64,000 nucleotides of DNA from positions 434,001 to 498,000 of the forward strand of contig NC_090565.1 of NCBI RefSeq assembly GCF_017918235.1, read 5' to 3'. The notes under the pieces were generated by a model that made no database searches, was not told the DNA's origin, and saw nothing but the letters and a program-made list of their open reading frames with translations. Each line of letters starts with the position of its first letter. The stretch's first letter is position 1. Origin of the DNA: Porcisia hertigi. Lineage: Eukaryota > Euglenozoa > Kinetoplastea > Trypanosomatida > Trypanosomatidae. Below, piece by piece: positions 46,926 to 57,025 of the stretch. The translations under genes and the position numbers were made by a program.

Positions 46926-47741
46926 ACTGCGCGGTACGTAAAGAGGGGACACGTGGCGAATAACGTGAGGCTTCGCACTGACGTCGCTGATCGCCATACC
47001 CCCGCCCTTCACTATGCTGCCTAGACACACACGCTCATACAAATGTATATGTGTATATACACATATACATTTGTATCTGAAGATCTGTTGCCCACACCCC
47101 CGTGGCACGCGTGCAGCCGTCCCCGTGCGGACAAAGTACCAATCATGTTTAGCTATGGTTGGGGCCTGCAGGTTCTTTGTCGCCAGAGACCTTGGCCAGC
47201 TACACATATGAATCTCCACCGGTATAGATACGCGAGAACATATATACTTATATATATATATATGTACGATCATGTGCCACAGCGGGACGCAGACAAAACA
47301 TGCGTCTGTCGCTTTACTCCATGATGAACAACTTGGCCTACCGTGGCGAACGAGCAACACGTGTGGGCGCACATCTTTCTCAGAGCTCCACACATTTATG
47401 TAAACCTGCGTCAGCGTCAGCGCCATTGTCTCTCTCTCTCTCTCTCTTTCCTTCTCTCATTCTCTCTTTTTCTTGCTTCACTTTCTTTTTGAATTCTTGT
47501 CATTTTTTCACTGCTCACCGTCCGCTTGGAACCACACACTTACACGCACAAATGCGCGCATCGACGGCAGCTCGGTCGACTTGCTCACGCGTCTCATTCC
47601 CCCGCCCCGCCCCCCCCCCCCGCCCCCTCCTCTCGCAAGCCGCAGCTGCAGGCTGGCTTGAACACCGCGTACACGTGTGTACACACATCAACACGCACAT
47701 TGGAACACTAAGAAACAAAAAAAAGAACGATAAACGTAATA
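46926..47741. other. Spacer with perfect palindrome, TATA tract and C/T tracts
   Basis: A perfect 40-bp palindrome at 47037-47076, a TATA tract 47238-47263, a (TC)n/T-rich tract 47430-47512 and a C-rich tract 47600-47630. CAG at 47568-47570 or CAAG near 47639 may be the acceptor. No gene. Confidence 0.6.
47037..47076. repeat. Perfect 40-bp inverted repeat (palindrome)
   Basis: The left arm ATACAAATGTATATGTGTAT is followed with no spacer by its exact reverse complement. The match stops at C/C on the outside. As RNA it would form a long AU-rich hairpin about 115 bases after the APC5-like stop codon; as DNA it could extrude a cruciform. Confidence 0.97.
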
Positions 47742-48149
47742 ATGGAGCAGGGGGCCTTCAACGATGTGGCCAAGAAGGCGCTTGAGTTTCGAAACCAGTA
47801 CTACAAGATGCTTGATGACCCGCAAGATCGCTCGAATGTCGCGGGCTTGTACGCCCCTGATGTACCCATGGTGTGCGAATGGAACGGACACCCTCTCTCC
47901 ACGGTGGACGATGTGCGCAACTACATCGGCGCATTGCCCAAGACGTCACACCAGATCGACATGGTGGACGCTCAGCCACTGCCCGACAATCAAGCGGGTG
48001 ACTCATTCCTCCTCACTGTCCATGGCACGGTGACGTACAACGACGAGCACCGCCGGGAGTTTTTCCAACGCATGGTCATCCGCCGCTTTGAGCAGCGCTA
48101 TTACATCCTGAATGACTACTATCGCTGGCTGAGTGAACGCTCGCAGTGA
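47742..48149 (+). CDS. MTR2: NTF2-like mRNA export factor (MTR2/p15/NXT1 type)
   Basis: 135 aa, the length of a single NTF2 domain. It reads as NXT1/p15: FRNQYYKMLDD (14-24), VAGLYAPDV and CEWNGHPLS (with the conserved W-N-G), IGALPKTSHQIDMVDAQPL (the LP.S..QI..vD.QP motif), FLLTVHGTVTY and FFQRMVIRRF, ending YYILNDYYRW. The WNG and VDxQP motifs are more like NXT1/Mtr2 than like NTF2 itself. The protein should pair with MEX67 to carry mRNA and ribosomal subunits through the nuclear pore. In T. brucei the MEX67-MTR2 pair is known to be essential. Start at the first ATG (47742) after a T/C-rich leader; no longer in-frame extension looks protein-like. Confidence 0.85.
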   Translation: MEQGAFNDVAKKALEFRNQYYKMLDDPQDRSNVAGLYAPDVPMVCEWNGHPLSTVDDVRNYIGALPKTSHQIDMVDAQPLPDNQAGDSFLLTVHGTVTYNDEHRREFFQRMVIRRFEQRYYILNDYYRWLSERSQ

Positions 48150-49153
48150 GCCTAAAAGAGTGAGCAACTGTGAACGTGAATGATTTGTGTCGTTGTTCGA
48201 CAGAGTTGCTGATCCGCTATTCGCTGTAATTGACGGGATCACACACACACGCACACACACTTTTTATCTCTCTCTCCGGGTTTCTCTTATGGGTCTGGGG
48301 TGCATGTAACGTAAATAAGTGAACTGAACAACTCCATTACGTCTCTCTCTCTGTCTGTGTGTGTGTGTCTGTGTTTGGGGAAAGGGGGGGGGGCTAGCCG
48401 AGATGGGTAGAGATATACAGGGAGAAAAAGAGCGCGCGTGTGGCGTCCGTGCACAGGAGTCAGTTCGTGTTGTTTTTCGATCCCCCCCCCTCCCTCCCCC
48501 CACCTCTCGCTTGTATGTTCTTGATATGTTTCTCCTCCTCGTGCCTGTATGTGCGCCTGTGTGTGTGTGTGTAAAGTCTCAAACGATCTCAAAGCGCGGG
48601 ATCAGTGTTCTAAGAGACTCAAACTTGGCCAAACCTGAGTGCATGCGCACATTGTTTGCGTCCCTCTCCCTCTCTCTCTCTCTTTCTCTCCAGATCTGAG
48701 GTGTGGACCCCCTCGAAACAGATATGCACCCAACTTGCCCACCTGCGTGTGCTTCTATTATCCCTCCTCACCACCACCACCACCACCACCTCCCCGGCAC
48801 CATCACCGCGGGCAGCAACTGCCGAGCCAAGTCCGCCAGAGAAATATGTTTGGTCCCCCCTCCCCTCCCCCCCCATCCCTGCCCGACACACTCCCAAGTA
48901 CTCTTTTCTCACCCAGCGCCCTCCCTTCGCCTCCCCACAATCTATCCTGCACATTGCACTCCCTCTCATCCCCCCGCAACCACACACGCACGTGCGCACA
49001 CAGTCTGGCGCAGTCACTTTCACGCGCCGCATTTAAACCCGCAGAACACCGCTACTTCATCTCCCTCCCTCCCTCCCTCCCTCCCTCCCCCTTCCCCCTC
49101 TCTGTGAGAACACACAATTTCTGTTTGGCCTGCCGGAGGGGAGCTCTTTTATC
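48150..49153. other. Spacer with many C/T and (AC)/(GT) tracts
   Basis: (AC)n 48241-48260, (TC)/(GT) 48341-48372, G8 run near 48385-48392, C runs 48482-48500, (GT)n 48557-48572, (CCA)n 48771-48790, and (CCTC)n 49063-49090 ending in TGTGAG at 49108. Overlapping frames of 126-172 codons at 48639-49157 translate the C/T tracts and are not accepted. Confidence 0.55.
49063..49108 (+). promoter_or_regulatory. (CTCC)n pyrimidine tract and predicted spliced-leader acceptor
   Basis: About 40 bases of pure C/T end at TGTGAG (AG 49107-49108), 46 bases before the kinase ATG. Confidence 0.6.
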
Positions 49154-50521
49154 ATGAACCAGAATCCCAACGCGCAGGCTGATGAGCGAATGCCGAACAC
49201 CACTAACACACGCCGCACTGAGACGTCGGACGACTACGCACGGCACAAGGCGGCTGCTAGTCGAGCGTTCTTGGAAGACCATTATCAAAGTCTTCTTGCC
49301 CGAACGCGCAACGGTGTCAGCGCTGCAGTCGGTCCGCGGCAGAAGGAGCCGTCTTTTGCTGATTTTCACCTCTTCAAGTGCATCGGCCGCGGTGCATTCG
49401 GTGAAGTTTTCGTGTGTAAATACAAGAGCGACAAGACCGACACCCTCTACGCCTTGAAACGGCTGCGCAAGTCGGACATGATCACGAAGAAGCAGGTGGT
49501 ACACGTCCGCTCAGAAAAAGATGTCCTCGCCGAGGCGGCGGCGTCGAACCCGTGGGTAGTGCACCTGTACCGCAGCTTTCAGGACTCTCTGTACCTCTAT
49601 ATGGTGATGGAGTACATGCCGGGTGGCGATATGATTTCGTGGCTGTGCGAGAAAGGTATCTTCGATCTGGAGAGCACGCGCTTCTACATTGCCGAGCTCT
49701 GTGCTGCCGTGGCGAGCGTGCACAACATGGGCTTCGTCCACCGTGACATCAAACCCGACAATGTCCTCTTCGGCGAGTCTGGACACATAAAGCTGAGCGA
49801 CTTTGGGCTCTCCAAACGCTTTGTGGAAAAGCGCGGCAGCCTCCTCGAGTACGACGACCAGGAGCCTTCCTCGAGCGGTATAAATACGTGGACAGACAAC
49901 GTGAGCGCGTACGCGTCACAGAAGAACGCGCCGTCAGCGTCCCCCTCCGGGGACGGCGCCGGAGCCGGCATCGCACACGGCCGCGCTCGTGAGATGTTTC
50001 AATCAATTGTGGGCAGCCCCGGCTATATCGCGCCAGAAATCCTGCTGCGCAAGCCCTACGGTGTCGGCTGTGATTGGTGGTCGGTGGGCGTCATCATGTA
50101 CGAAATGCTCTATGGCATCCCTCCGTTTTTCTCTCAGAACCCCAACTCAACATGCCTAAAAATAAAGAATTGGCGGGAGCACCTCACGTTTCCACCGCAA
50201 CGACACATTCCTGAGGACGCAGTAGATTTTATGAAGCGCCTCATTTGTGCGCCAGAGGAGCGCATGACGTACGAAGAGATACGCAAGCATGCTTTCCTTC
50301 AGCCAATGGACATGGACGGGCTGCGCCAGCTGCAGGCGCCCTATGTGCCGGCCCTCTCGAATCGTCTGGACACCAAATACTTTCCCGAGATAAAAGAGTT
50401 GAGCGCACCAATGCAGCTGAGTGAGGAGCAGAAAGTACGGGAGGTCGACCCCCGCGGCGTGATGTTTGCCGACTTTCGCTTCAATTATGGCAGTGCTCAG
50501 GTCGGCCCGGAAAAATTGTAA
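49154..50521 (+). CDS. NDR-family AGC protein kinase
   Basis: 455 aa. An N-terminal basic helix (about 27-55) matches the MOB-binding region of NDR kinases. Kinase motifs: Gly loop GRGAFGEV at 78-85, K102 in [14 protein letters not shown] with D198, DFG at 216-218. An insert of about 60 residues between DFG and the activation segment is characteristic of NDR/LATS. The activation segment [12 protein letters not shown] spans 284-295 and [13 protein letters not shown] follows. NDR kinases act with MOB1 in cytokinesis and cell shape; T. brucei has the PK50/PK53 pair of this group. The C-terminal hydrophobic motif reads F438-A-D-F441-R-F443, with Arg where NDR kinases carry the regulatory Thr. All catalytic residues are present, so it should be active. 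Start at the first ATG after the acceptor. Confidence 0.92.
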   Translation: MNQNPNAQADERMPNTTNTRRTETSDDYARHKAAASRAFLEDHYQSLLARTRNGVSAAVGPRQKEPSFADFHLFKCIGRGAFGEVFVCKYKSDKTDTLYALKRLRKSDMITKKQVVHVRSEKDVLAEAAASNPWVVHLYRSFQDSLYLYMVMEYMPGGDMISWLCEKGIFDLESTRFYIAELCAAVASVHNMGFVHRDIKPDNVLFGESGHIKLSDFGLSKRFVEKRGSLLEYDDQEPSSSGINTWTDNVSAYASQKNAPSASPSGDGAGAGIAHGRAREMFQSIVGSPGYIAPEILLRKPYGVGCDWWSVGVIMYEMLYGIPPFFSQNPNSTCLKIKNWREHLTFPPQRHIPEDAVDFMKRLICAPEERMTYEEIRKHAFLQPMDMDGLRQLQAPYVPALSNRLDTKYFPEIKELSAPMQLSEEQKVREVDPRGVMFADFRFNYGSAQVGPEKL

Positions 50522-51421
50522 AAAAAAACCAACGTAGATACATCACAAAACAATTTTTTTTTTTTACAAGGAGCGGGAGGGGGAGGGGCATGTGTCCTTC
50601 CGTCCCCTCACTCACCACCTCCTCCTCCATCCTTCGCCTTTCTCTTATAATATTGCTTCGCTTGTATTTGTACAGGTTTTTTAATCTGTAGCACCTTTGA
50701 CACGGAGGGAAGAGAAGCGGGGATGGGGGGATGGACCCGCGCGGGCACACACACAAAAAAAAGAGGAACAGTGTGTGCCCTGAACACGCTGTAACACAGT
50801 GGGGTAGGTTGTGATGGAAAAAGGCGCACCCGTATGTCTCCCCGTGTGTGTGTGTGTGTGTCAAGTTGTGCGTGCTCGCTCCCCGTTTTTTCTTCCTTTC
50901 TCAAGTATAGTCTTCTTTCTCACGCTACACACGCGTGTGTTTTATCATGAGTCTCGCCTCTTCAACGGTACGGCATGAACAATGTCACTGTCCGCGTGCG
51001 GGGATGTCTCAAGGCCTCCTCCCTCCCTCCCTCGTGCCTATCGCCAGGAAGGCTGTCGTTCGCGTCCATCACGCGAATGATCTCCAGCGGCGCCTTTTTC
51101 AAAAAGCGAATTGTGAAAAAATCGCTTGAATTGATGGCACCCCTCAATCTCAACGGTGTCCAGCGCATCCACCACACACGCAGATGTCGGCTCTGCCTTA
51201 CCATCCCTCCCTCCCTCCCCCCTCGCCCTCGCCCTCGCCCGCCCCCTCCCGCCGCCGCGCATCACGTCACCCAACCACAACCACACCGCGCAGGCACACA
51301 CGGGCACAGCGTCTTTTTAATTGAAGCAGCCCACATCCCTTACCCATCACACAGATACACAGGACGGAGAGCGAATCCGTTTTTCTACACACGATATTAC
51401 GAACTCACCAATATCTGGACA
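50522..51421. other. Spacer, no supported gene
   Basis: A8 right after the stop, T12 near 50554-50565, CTC repeats 50618-50630, A-rich 50750-50764, (GT)n 50845-50861, a mixed region 50930-51190 that reads open but unlike protein, then a C/T and (CCCTCG)n tract 51205-51255 and CGCAG at 51289-51293 as the likely acceptor. Confidence 0.5.
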
Positions 51422-51868
51422 ATGTCTCACCAGCATCACGCCAAGGTGACCGTCTTCACTCGGCTCGCTATGGCGCTGCTGGTGTTACTTATCGGATATA
51501 CCCCACATACTGCCTCCGCAGCTGAGGCATCGCGGGTGGTGCAGCTCACCCCGGACACGTTCGACGCGTACGTTGGTGGGCCTGACAACTATACGTTTGT
51601 GCTGTACTGCGTCAAGTGGTCTCGCCAGTGCCAGACGGTGAATCGCCTGTGGGACCGTCTATCGATCAGTCAGTCGAAGAAGGAATTGCGGGACATATTC
51701 ACTGCCGCGTACGTGGATGGAGACGAATACCCCGACTTGATGAGTCGGATGAACGTAAAAGGGTTTCCCACGATGATGTTCTACACCCCATTGCACGCGG
51801 AGGGACTGGAGTACAACGGGCCTCGCGAGTTGTACTTGCTGGATAGTTTTGTATTTCAATTTTCGTAG
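51422..51868 (+). CDS. ER thioredoxin-fold protein lacking the first active-site cysteine
   Basis: 148 aa. A signal peptide covers about residues 11-33 (LAMALLVLLIGYTPHTASA). One thioredoxin domain follows: VVQLTPDTFDAYV, FVLYCVKWSRQC, YVDGDEYPDLMSRMNVKGFPTMMFY with cis-Pro116, ending in YNGPRELYLLDSF. The active site W66-S-R-Q-C70 has Ser where PDIs have the attacking Cys (WCGHC), while the second Cys remains; another Cys lies at 63. It is probably a PDI relative that binds or chaperones secretory proteins and does not oxidise them, or a monothiol variant. It has a sequon NYT at 56-58 and no KDEL-like ending. The start is the ATG at 51422 after CGCAG (51293); the longer frame from 50975 is leader. 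Compare with the canonical CGHC protein at 16282. Confidence 0.82.
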   Translation: MSHQHHAKVTVFTRLAMALLVLLIGYTPHTASAAEASRVVQLTPDTFDAYVGGPDNYTFVLYCVKWSRQCQTVNRLWDRLSISQSKKELRDIFTAAYVDGDEYPDLMSRMNVKGFPTMMFYTPLHAEGLEYNGPRELYLLDSFVFQFS

Positions 51869-52530
51869 GACCCACATGTGTTTATCCAGGCTCCCATTTG
51901 CCTGCATATGCGTGGAGGACCTCATGACCTCACGTCCTATTCACACGCTTTCGTGCCTGCGCATCAGATGCCGGGACCGTCTGCGTGTGTATAACACCTT
52001 CATGTGCAAAGAAAAGCTATCCCCGTATATGTGACACAAGTTTTTTTTTTTGGAGGGAGGGAGGGGGGGGTAGATCAAAGAGAGGGTTCCAGAAAGTAGA
52101 GATGTGATGGCTCTCCGTGTTCATGGCACGCATCCTGGGGCCGTGTATGCATGTCGATCATCTTAATGCGCAGGGTGCCGGTCGACGATTGCCATCCTCT
52201 CTCTTTTCTTCTTCCTGGTCCGGGTGATATCGAAGCATTTTGCCTTTGCCTCTTCGACTGCGTGTACGCAATGGCCTGAACCTGCTCGGCTAGAGGGTCT
52301 CAAGTGAAATCCCTTCTTCCTCTCCCACTCCTCACACCCCCTTTTTCCTACTCTCGTCCGCCCCCCCCCCCCTTTTTTTTTGCCATGCTTGTTGCTCTCA
52401 CGGCTCTACTCCCCTTCCCTCCCCTCATTACACACACGCTCTCTCACTCGTACACATTTGCAATGCTCGTGGCTGAAGGGTTTCATTTGCGAACTCCCTC
52501 CTTTGATTGCTCTCTATCGTCTCATCTTCA
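51869..52530. other. Spacer, no supported gene
   Basis: T11 near 52041-52051, G-rich 52054-52071, a non-repetitive stretch 52080-52300, C12 then T9 at 52361-52381, and a C/T-rich tract 52408-52450. The first AG after it is 52477-52478, 53 bases before the next ATG. A 281-codon frame starting at 52304 overlaps the next gene in another phase and is not preferred. Confidence 0.5.
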
Positions 52531-53226
52531 ATGTCCTCCGACCTTTACCCCGTTGGTACGCGCCGTGGCGATGACGCTGGCAGCTGTGCCCGGGTGCCAG
52601 TATACTCAGCCAAACGCAAGCGATGCCGCATCCTCTGCTGCGTCACCCCGACAGCCACTGTGGAAACCTCAAAAAATGAGGAGCCCTACACCCACAATGA
52701 CTTCTCCAAATCCACAGTGTGTATGGACTACCACATCCTCTCCCGTATTGAGGACGACGTCAAACGCGCAGAGATGCGACTGGAAAACCCCGATTCGGCG
52801 ATACCGGACCGCGGCTACCCGTACGCGCAGGGACTATACGGCGCTGCAGAGAGGTACCACGCCATTCAGCTACCACCCTTCGGTGGCCATCTCCTCGCTG
52901 ACAACATCCAGACAGCCATCACGCCACGGTCAACCCGCCCAAATCGTGGAAGTAGAGCCAACAGCCGCCACACGAGTCGCCCGGGCAGCTCTTCGCACAC
53001 GCCCACTACCGTCCAGCGCTCTCGGACACCAGGCAGAAACCGTAATGGTCGACAAACCCCGGGCGTGGGACACCTGCCGCAGCTTCGGTATCCAAACGGA
53101 GATCGGATGGTGCCAGTCGACTCCGCGCGCAGGGCCCCGACACTGCTGAGAGACGACGACTACCGTGAGAGGAGCAGCGAAGCCGCCGGTGCTGGAATCC
53201 TTTACAGACGTGAAAGGATTTACTGA
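52531..53226 (+). CDS. Basic, low-complexity protein, unknown
   Basis: 231 aa. The N-terminal half (about 40-125) has mixed composition, with YTHNDFSKSTVCMDYHILSR, a short charged helix IEDDVKRAEMRLEN and GYPYAQGLYGAAERYHAIQLPPFGGH. The second half is very basic and Ser/Thr/Arg/Pro-rich (RSTRPNRGSRANSRHTSRPG and so on), likely disordered and of the kind that binds microtubules or nucleic acid. I recognise no domain. A competing frame (52304-53149) covers the same DNA but starts in C/T tract and has less balanced composition; this frame is favoured because its ATG (52531) follows a plausible acceptor and its first half has ordinary amino-acid use. Function unknown. Confidence 0.62.
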   Translation: MSSDLYPVGTRRGDDAGSCARVPVYSAKRKRCRILCCVTPTATVETSKNEEPYTHNDFSKSTVCMDYHILSRIEDDVKRAEMRLENPDSAIPDRGYPYAQGLYGAAERYHAIQLPPFGGHLLADNIQTAITPRSTRPNRGSRANSRHTSRPGSSSHTPTTVQRSRTPGRNRNGRQTPGVGHLPQLRYPNGDRMVPVDSARRAPTLLRDDDYRERSSEAAGAGILYRRERIY

Positions 53227-53687
53227 CACCTTCAGGCCTGGAGGGAGAAATCAGACACCGTACAAAGCGGAGCGAACCCCAGCGCGAACGACGACACCAG
53301 CCGGTGGGGGGACTCATGACCCACCGCATGGGCTCCACACTCATTTGAGCGCCAAGACAAATAGAAAAGAGACAAAGATGAAGAGCACAAAAGAAGGCAA
53401 AGGAAGGCGATGTGCTCTTGTGCGGTGTGTAAGGGTTGGACGCGGGTGGGAGGGGGTTGAGCGAGGGAATGGGTTACGGTCGCCCCCACCTACCCACTTA
53501 TCCCTCTGCTGCGGCCGCTGCTCTCCTCCCACCCACCCACCCCCACTCTCTCTTTCTTCCCCTTCTCGTTTCGCAAGAAATGTGATGGCGACTCCGCGGT
53601 CCTGTACAACCCGCCCTGCGACCCCTCACGCAGGCACGCATACACACACGACAGGGAATCCTCCGCCTCTCGAAGAAAGCCGACGCA

Positions 53688-53727
<40 letters not shown>

Positions 53728-55440
53728 AGTGTCTGTGTATGGCTTTTCGTGTGCTTACTCGTTTTTTTTTTGTTGCCTCCAGCGTAGCAACTCCGTCAGA
53801 AGTCTTGGTAGGTGTGGTGCTGCAGACCACTCATTCGTTACCCCTCTCTCCCCACCCACTCCTCCACTCTTTCCCTCGCTTGACTGTTTGAAAGATCGAC
53901 GGCTGGTGCTGTCGAGGTTACGTTTGGTGGCCAAATCGATTTTTGATTCCTTCACTGCTTTCCCATGTGTTCGATATGATAATATTTCTTTCCTTCTTCT
54001 TTGTTTGCATCGGTGTGCAGCAGCGTCACGCCACCTCCTACATCACGCGTCACATTTAACTCATGTAGGCCCGTGAGCGTGAGATCGGAAGAGGAGGAGG
54101 AGAAAGAGCAGCAGCAGAAGGATGTGTTGGTTCTCCAATTGGACGCCAACTGTCACGCCACCCTGTTCGCACGCCTCCTCCTCTTCCTTTTCTTTGTAGG
54201 ACGGTGAGGGTGACTGAGTGATGCAGGTAATGAGAGTGCCTATGGGAGGTATCACTGTGTGTGTGTGTGTGTATGGACGCCGAAAAGCCCATGTCCTGCC
54301 TCCTGTTTACCTCTCCCCTTTTTCTCTGCTTTTTTTTTATGGGTGCCCCTGCCCCTGTGCCTCTACAGAAAGAATGGGATGGGTAGAGGATGAAAAGGGA
54401 GGCCATTATATATATACTCATATTTAGGTTTGTTTGCGTGCGTGTGTGTGTGTGTGGAAGGACTCGCACTCCCCCCCCCCACACACACACACAGCTCGCC
54501 TTGTGCTGTTTCACATTGCCCCTATGCGCTCTCACGGACGCGCAGCCATGCGCGCGCTCATTTTCCATCGTTTCTTTTTTTTTTCTCTCATGCTTCTCTT
54601 TCAACATTCTTTCCCCCCCCCCAGACACACACACAGCGACCTCTCACCCCCTATTCGACAAGCTTTGTGTCGATATGTCCGCTGGTATGCGTACCTGTGC
54701 TTCAACCTGCGCTTTTGGATGAGATTTCTTCCTCTGTAATCGTATGTCGTATAGGTCCCTGAGTCACCCACCTCCCCTCTTTGTTTCTCTCCGCGCCTCA
54801 CTCCCAGGCCCATCGGTCGCTTTGCGGAGTGCGGGTGCGCCTTAGAAATATGCTGCTCTATCACAGACGCGGACGGGGATCGGTTGCATACCGAGCAGCC
54901 ACATGTTTTCTGCCTCTGCATCAGCCCATCCACCCCCTCCTCGCCTTCTCTCCTCCCCCCCCTGTGGGGTGACACACACACACACCGAGGCACTCGCTCT
55001 CGTTCCGAGTATGTACTCCCGTACTGTTGACGCAACATCAACAAAATTGATTTCTTCGTTTCCCATCTCTCTTCCTTCACTCGTTCATTTGTCGCTCTCA
55101 AAGACGCGCGCTTCAACTCCCACTTCTTCCCTCCCCCCCCCCGCCTCAACTCCCTCTCCCCGCTCTCACATACATTGAATAACGTTAACATAGACAATAG
55201 TACACGTGCGAAGGGGGGTCCCAGTAGCTCTCGTCGCTCCCCTACCCCATTCTCCCCCCCCCTCCCCTTTCTCCTCCTCACCCACCCTCCCCCCCACCCC
55301 CTTACTCATAAACAACCACTGTTACCGTCCACATAGAGATATCAACCCGCATAGACTGTAAACAGCAGCAACTGGCAGCCCAGCCACACCGGCCATCAGC
55401 ACCACCGTCATTTGGCGAGAAACCGCATCCTGAAAATATC
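53227..55440. other. Long spacer (2.2 kb), no supported gene
   Basis: (GT)n of about 31 bases at 53691-53721, T10 near 53762-53771, (GT)n 54255-54272 and 54438-54456, (AC)n 54480-54493, T/C tracts, C runs at 54612-54623 and 55133-55142, and a C-rich tract 55247-55305 before AG at 55335-55336. A 226-codon minus-strand frame (54601-55281) and several plus frames are translations of these tracts. Confidence 0.5.
53691..53721 (+). repeat. (GT)n microsatellite, about 31 bases
   Basis: One of the longest uninterrupted dinucleotide tracts in the window, in the 2.2-kb spacer. Confidence 0.9.
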
Positions 55441-56646
55441 ATGTTTGCGTCTCCTTACGCGGACCAGGATGAAGAGCGCACACAGGTGGGGTGCACACCT
55501 CCGCGTGTGGCAGACGGTGCTGCTCGCATCCTCGTCCCAGACAGTGATAACGACGACAGTCTTGGTCTCCCATTATCGCAGGAACAGCCATCCAATGTCT
55601 ATGTGCCGGCGGCGCGCGCCTTCTCGAAGCGAGCAGCGCGATGTGCAGCAGCCTTGCTGGAGCACCATGATGCCGCCACCGCCTCGTCCCCCTCCTCCCC
55701 TGCGCACAAGCAGAAGTGCATCCAGCAACTCGGTCGTCTTGGTGGCGCCTACCGCTCTCTTGCCCACGGGAAGGCCGTAACGATCTGGGTGCGCTATCAA
55801 GACCTCAACGCCCGCGTGATCCGCGAGACCGAAGCGTTCTTTGAGGAACACATGGCCGACTACCTTGCCCACCCGCACGTGACGCGCAAGAACGGCGCCC
55901 CGTCAGCGGCGCTGAAGACCATCTTTAGCTGTAGTGTCCAGGGAAACCCACCAGAGGCTCTAGTCGGCTGTCGTGCTCCGCTTCTATCTAGCGCATCCCC
56001 AACGTATCCCACGCATGCTACACCCCACAGCGGCGATGCCCTTGGCGAGGACACAACGCATCCGCCGGCAGGCTACGCCATCTCGCGAGGGGAGCAGTGC
56101 GCCCTGTCACTGCTGCTTATGGAAGACACACCAGAAGAAAAACAAGCGTCGAGTCCGTTGCCAACGTTTTCAGGGCTCCACACATCAAAGAGAGGCAGTC
56201 CACGCGTGGGTCTGAGCGAGTCCCTGCGTGACTCAACTTCCCACAGTAGTTTCCTCTCTGACACACACGCCACAGTGCCGTTCTGGGTGTACGAAGATGA
56301 CTCTGACGACTCGGTGCGCAGCCCTCCATCCCCGGCAGCGCACCGCGGTGGTGGTGCGAGCGCGGCAAAGCGATTTCGTAAGCGTGGCCGCAGCGATACC
56401 ACTGGAGCCTGGCCCCAATACTCGAAGGGGCAACGAGGAGAGACGTGCACGGCAAGGGCACTCGTATTTGACGATGAGCTCAGCTCGTTGTCTTCCCCAC
56501 AGAACGCGGCAACTCGTGAGGAGAAGGTTCTCGCGCACCGCGACCTCTCAGCACTGGCATCGATGTCCGCCACACTCATAGAACTCCAGAACCAACGCGC
56601 GCAGTGGGACATGCTTCGTCAGCAGTCCCTCTTCACCCCATTTTAA
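55441..56646 (+). CDS. Unknown nuclear-type protein, Ser-rich
   Basis: 401 aa. Two parts look ordered. One (about 50-85) has NVYVPAARAFSKRAARCAAALLEHH. The other (about 95-150) has QKCIQQLGRLGGAYRSLAHGKAVTIWVRYQDLNARVIRETEAFFEEHM, probably a helical bundle. The remainder is Ser/Thr/Pro-rich, with acidic patches (DSDNDDS, YEDDSDDS) and a basic KRFRKRGRS run near 318, a possible nuclear localisation signal. The last 30 residues (LSALASMSATLIELQNQRAQWDMLRQQ) form an amphipathic helix. No family recognised. Start at the first ATG after a long C-rich tract; no longer open extension. Confidence 0.7.
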   Translation: MFASPYADQDEERTQVGCTPPRVADGAARILVPDSDNDDSLGLPLSQEQPSNVYVPAARAFSKRAARCAAALLEHHDAATASSPSSPAHKQKCIQQLGRLGGAYRSLAHGKAVTIWVRYQDLNARVIRETEAFFEEHMADYLAHPHVTRKNGAPSAALKTIFSCSVQGNPPEALVGCRAPLLSSASPTYPTHATPHSGDALGEDTTHPPAGYAISRGEQCALSLLLMEDTPEEKQASSPLPTFSGLHTSKRGSPRVGLSESLRDSTSHSSFLSDTHATVPFWVYEDDSDDSVRSPPSPAAHRGGGASAAKRFRKRGRSDTTGAWPQYSKGQRGETCTARALVFDDELSSLSSPQNAATREEKVLAHRDLSALASMSATLIELQNQRAQWDMLRQQSLFTPF

Positions 56647-57025
56647 CCACATACCGTGTCCGCACGGGTGGGGTAAAAGGAAGGTACGGAGGAAGCACTG
56701 CGGTGTTACATGAATCAGATAAAGAGATCCAAGAACGCGTCAAAGGTAGAAAAAAAAAATCGCTGCAATGGACCTGATTTCCTCGGCCACCGGTGTCCGC
56801 TGTTGTGAGGCCCCCCCCACACACACACACACAGACACACAGACACACACACCCTCTCTCCCTCTACTATCTCCTACTAGTGAATCCCCCCCTCCCCCCC
56901 CCCCATCCCCCTTTTTCCGGTACTCTTTCCTTTGCCGTGGGTCACACCTGCTCGAATGTAAACACCCACACGTGAGCGTATACACTACACGGCAGAAGAG
57001 CAGAACGGTGCGCCTTGCAGCCGAG
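56647..57025. other. Short spacer
   Basis: A10 near 56751-56760, C7 and (AC)n 56811-56850, a C/T tract 56851-56935 with two C runs, then mixed sequence to the ATG at 57026. The open frame from 56768 reads through this and is leader. Confidence 0.55.

Noticed and set aside
52304-53149. 281-codon plus frame competing with the 231-aa gene
   Set aside because: Starts in C/T leader; Pro/Thr/Arg-rich throughout; the other frame has a better start and more normal first half.
54601-55281. 226-codon minus-strand open frame
   Set aside because: Translates C/T tracts and (AC)n on the opposite strand, is Arg/Gly/Glu-rich, has no domain, and would be the only gene against the array.
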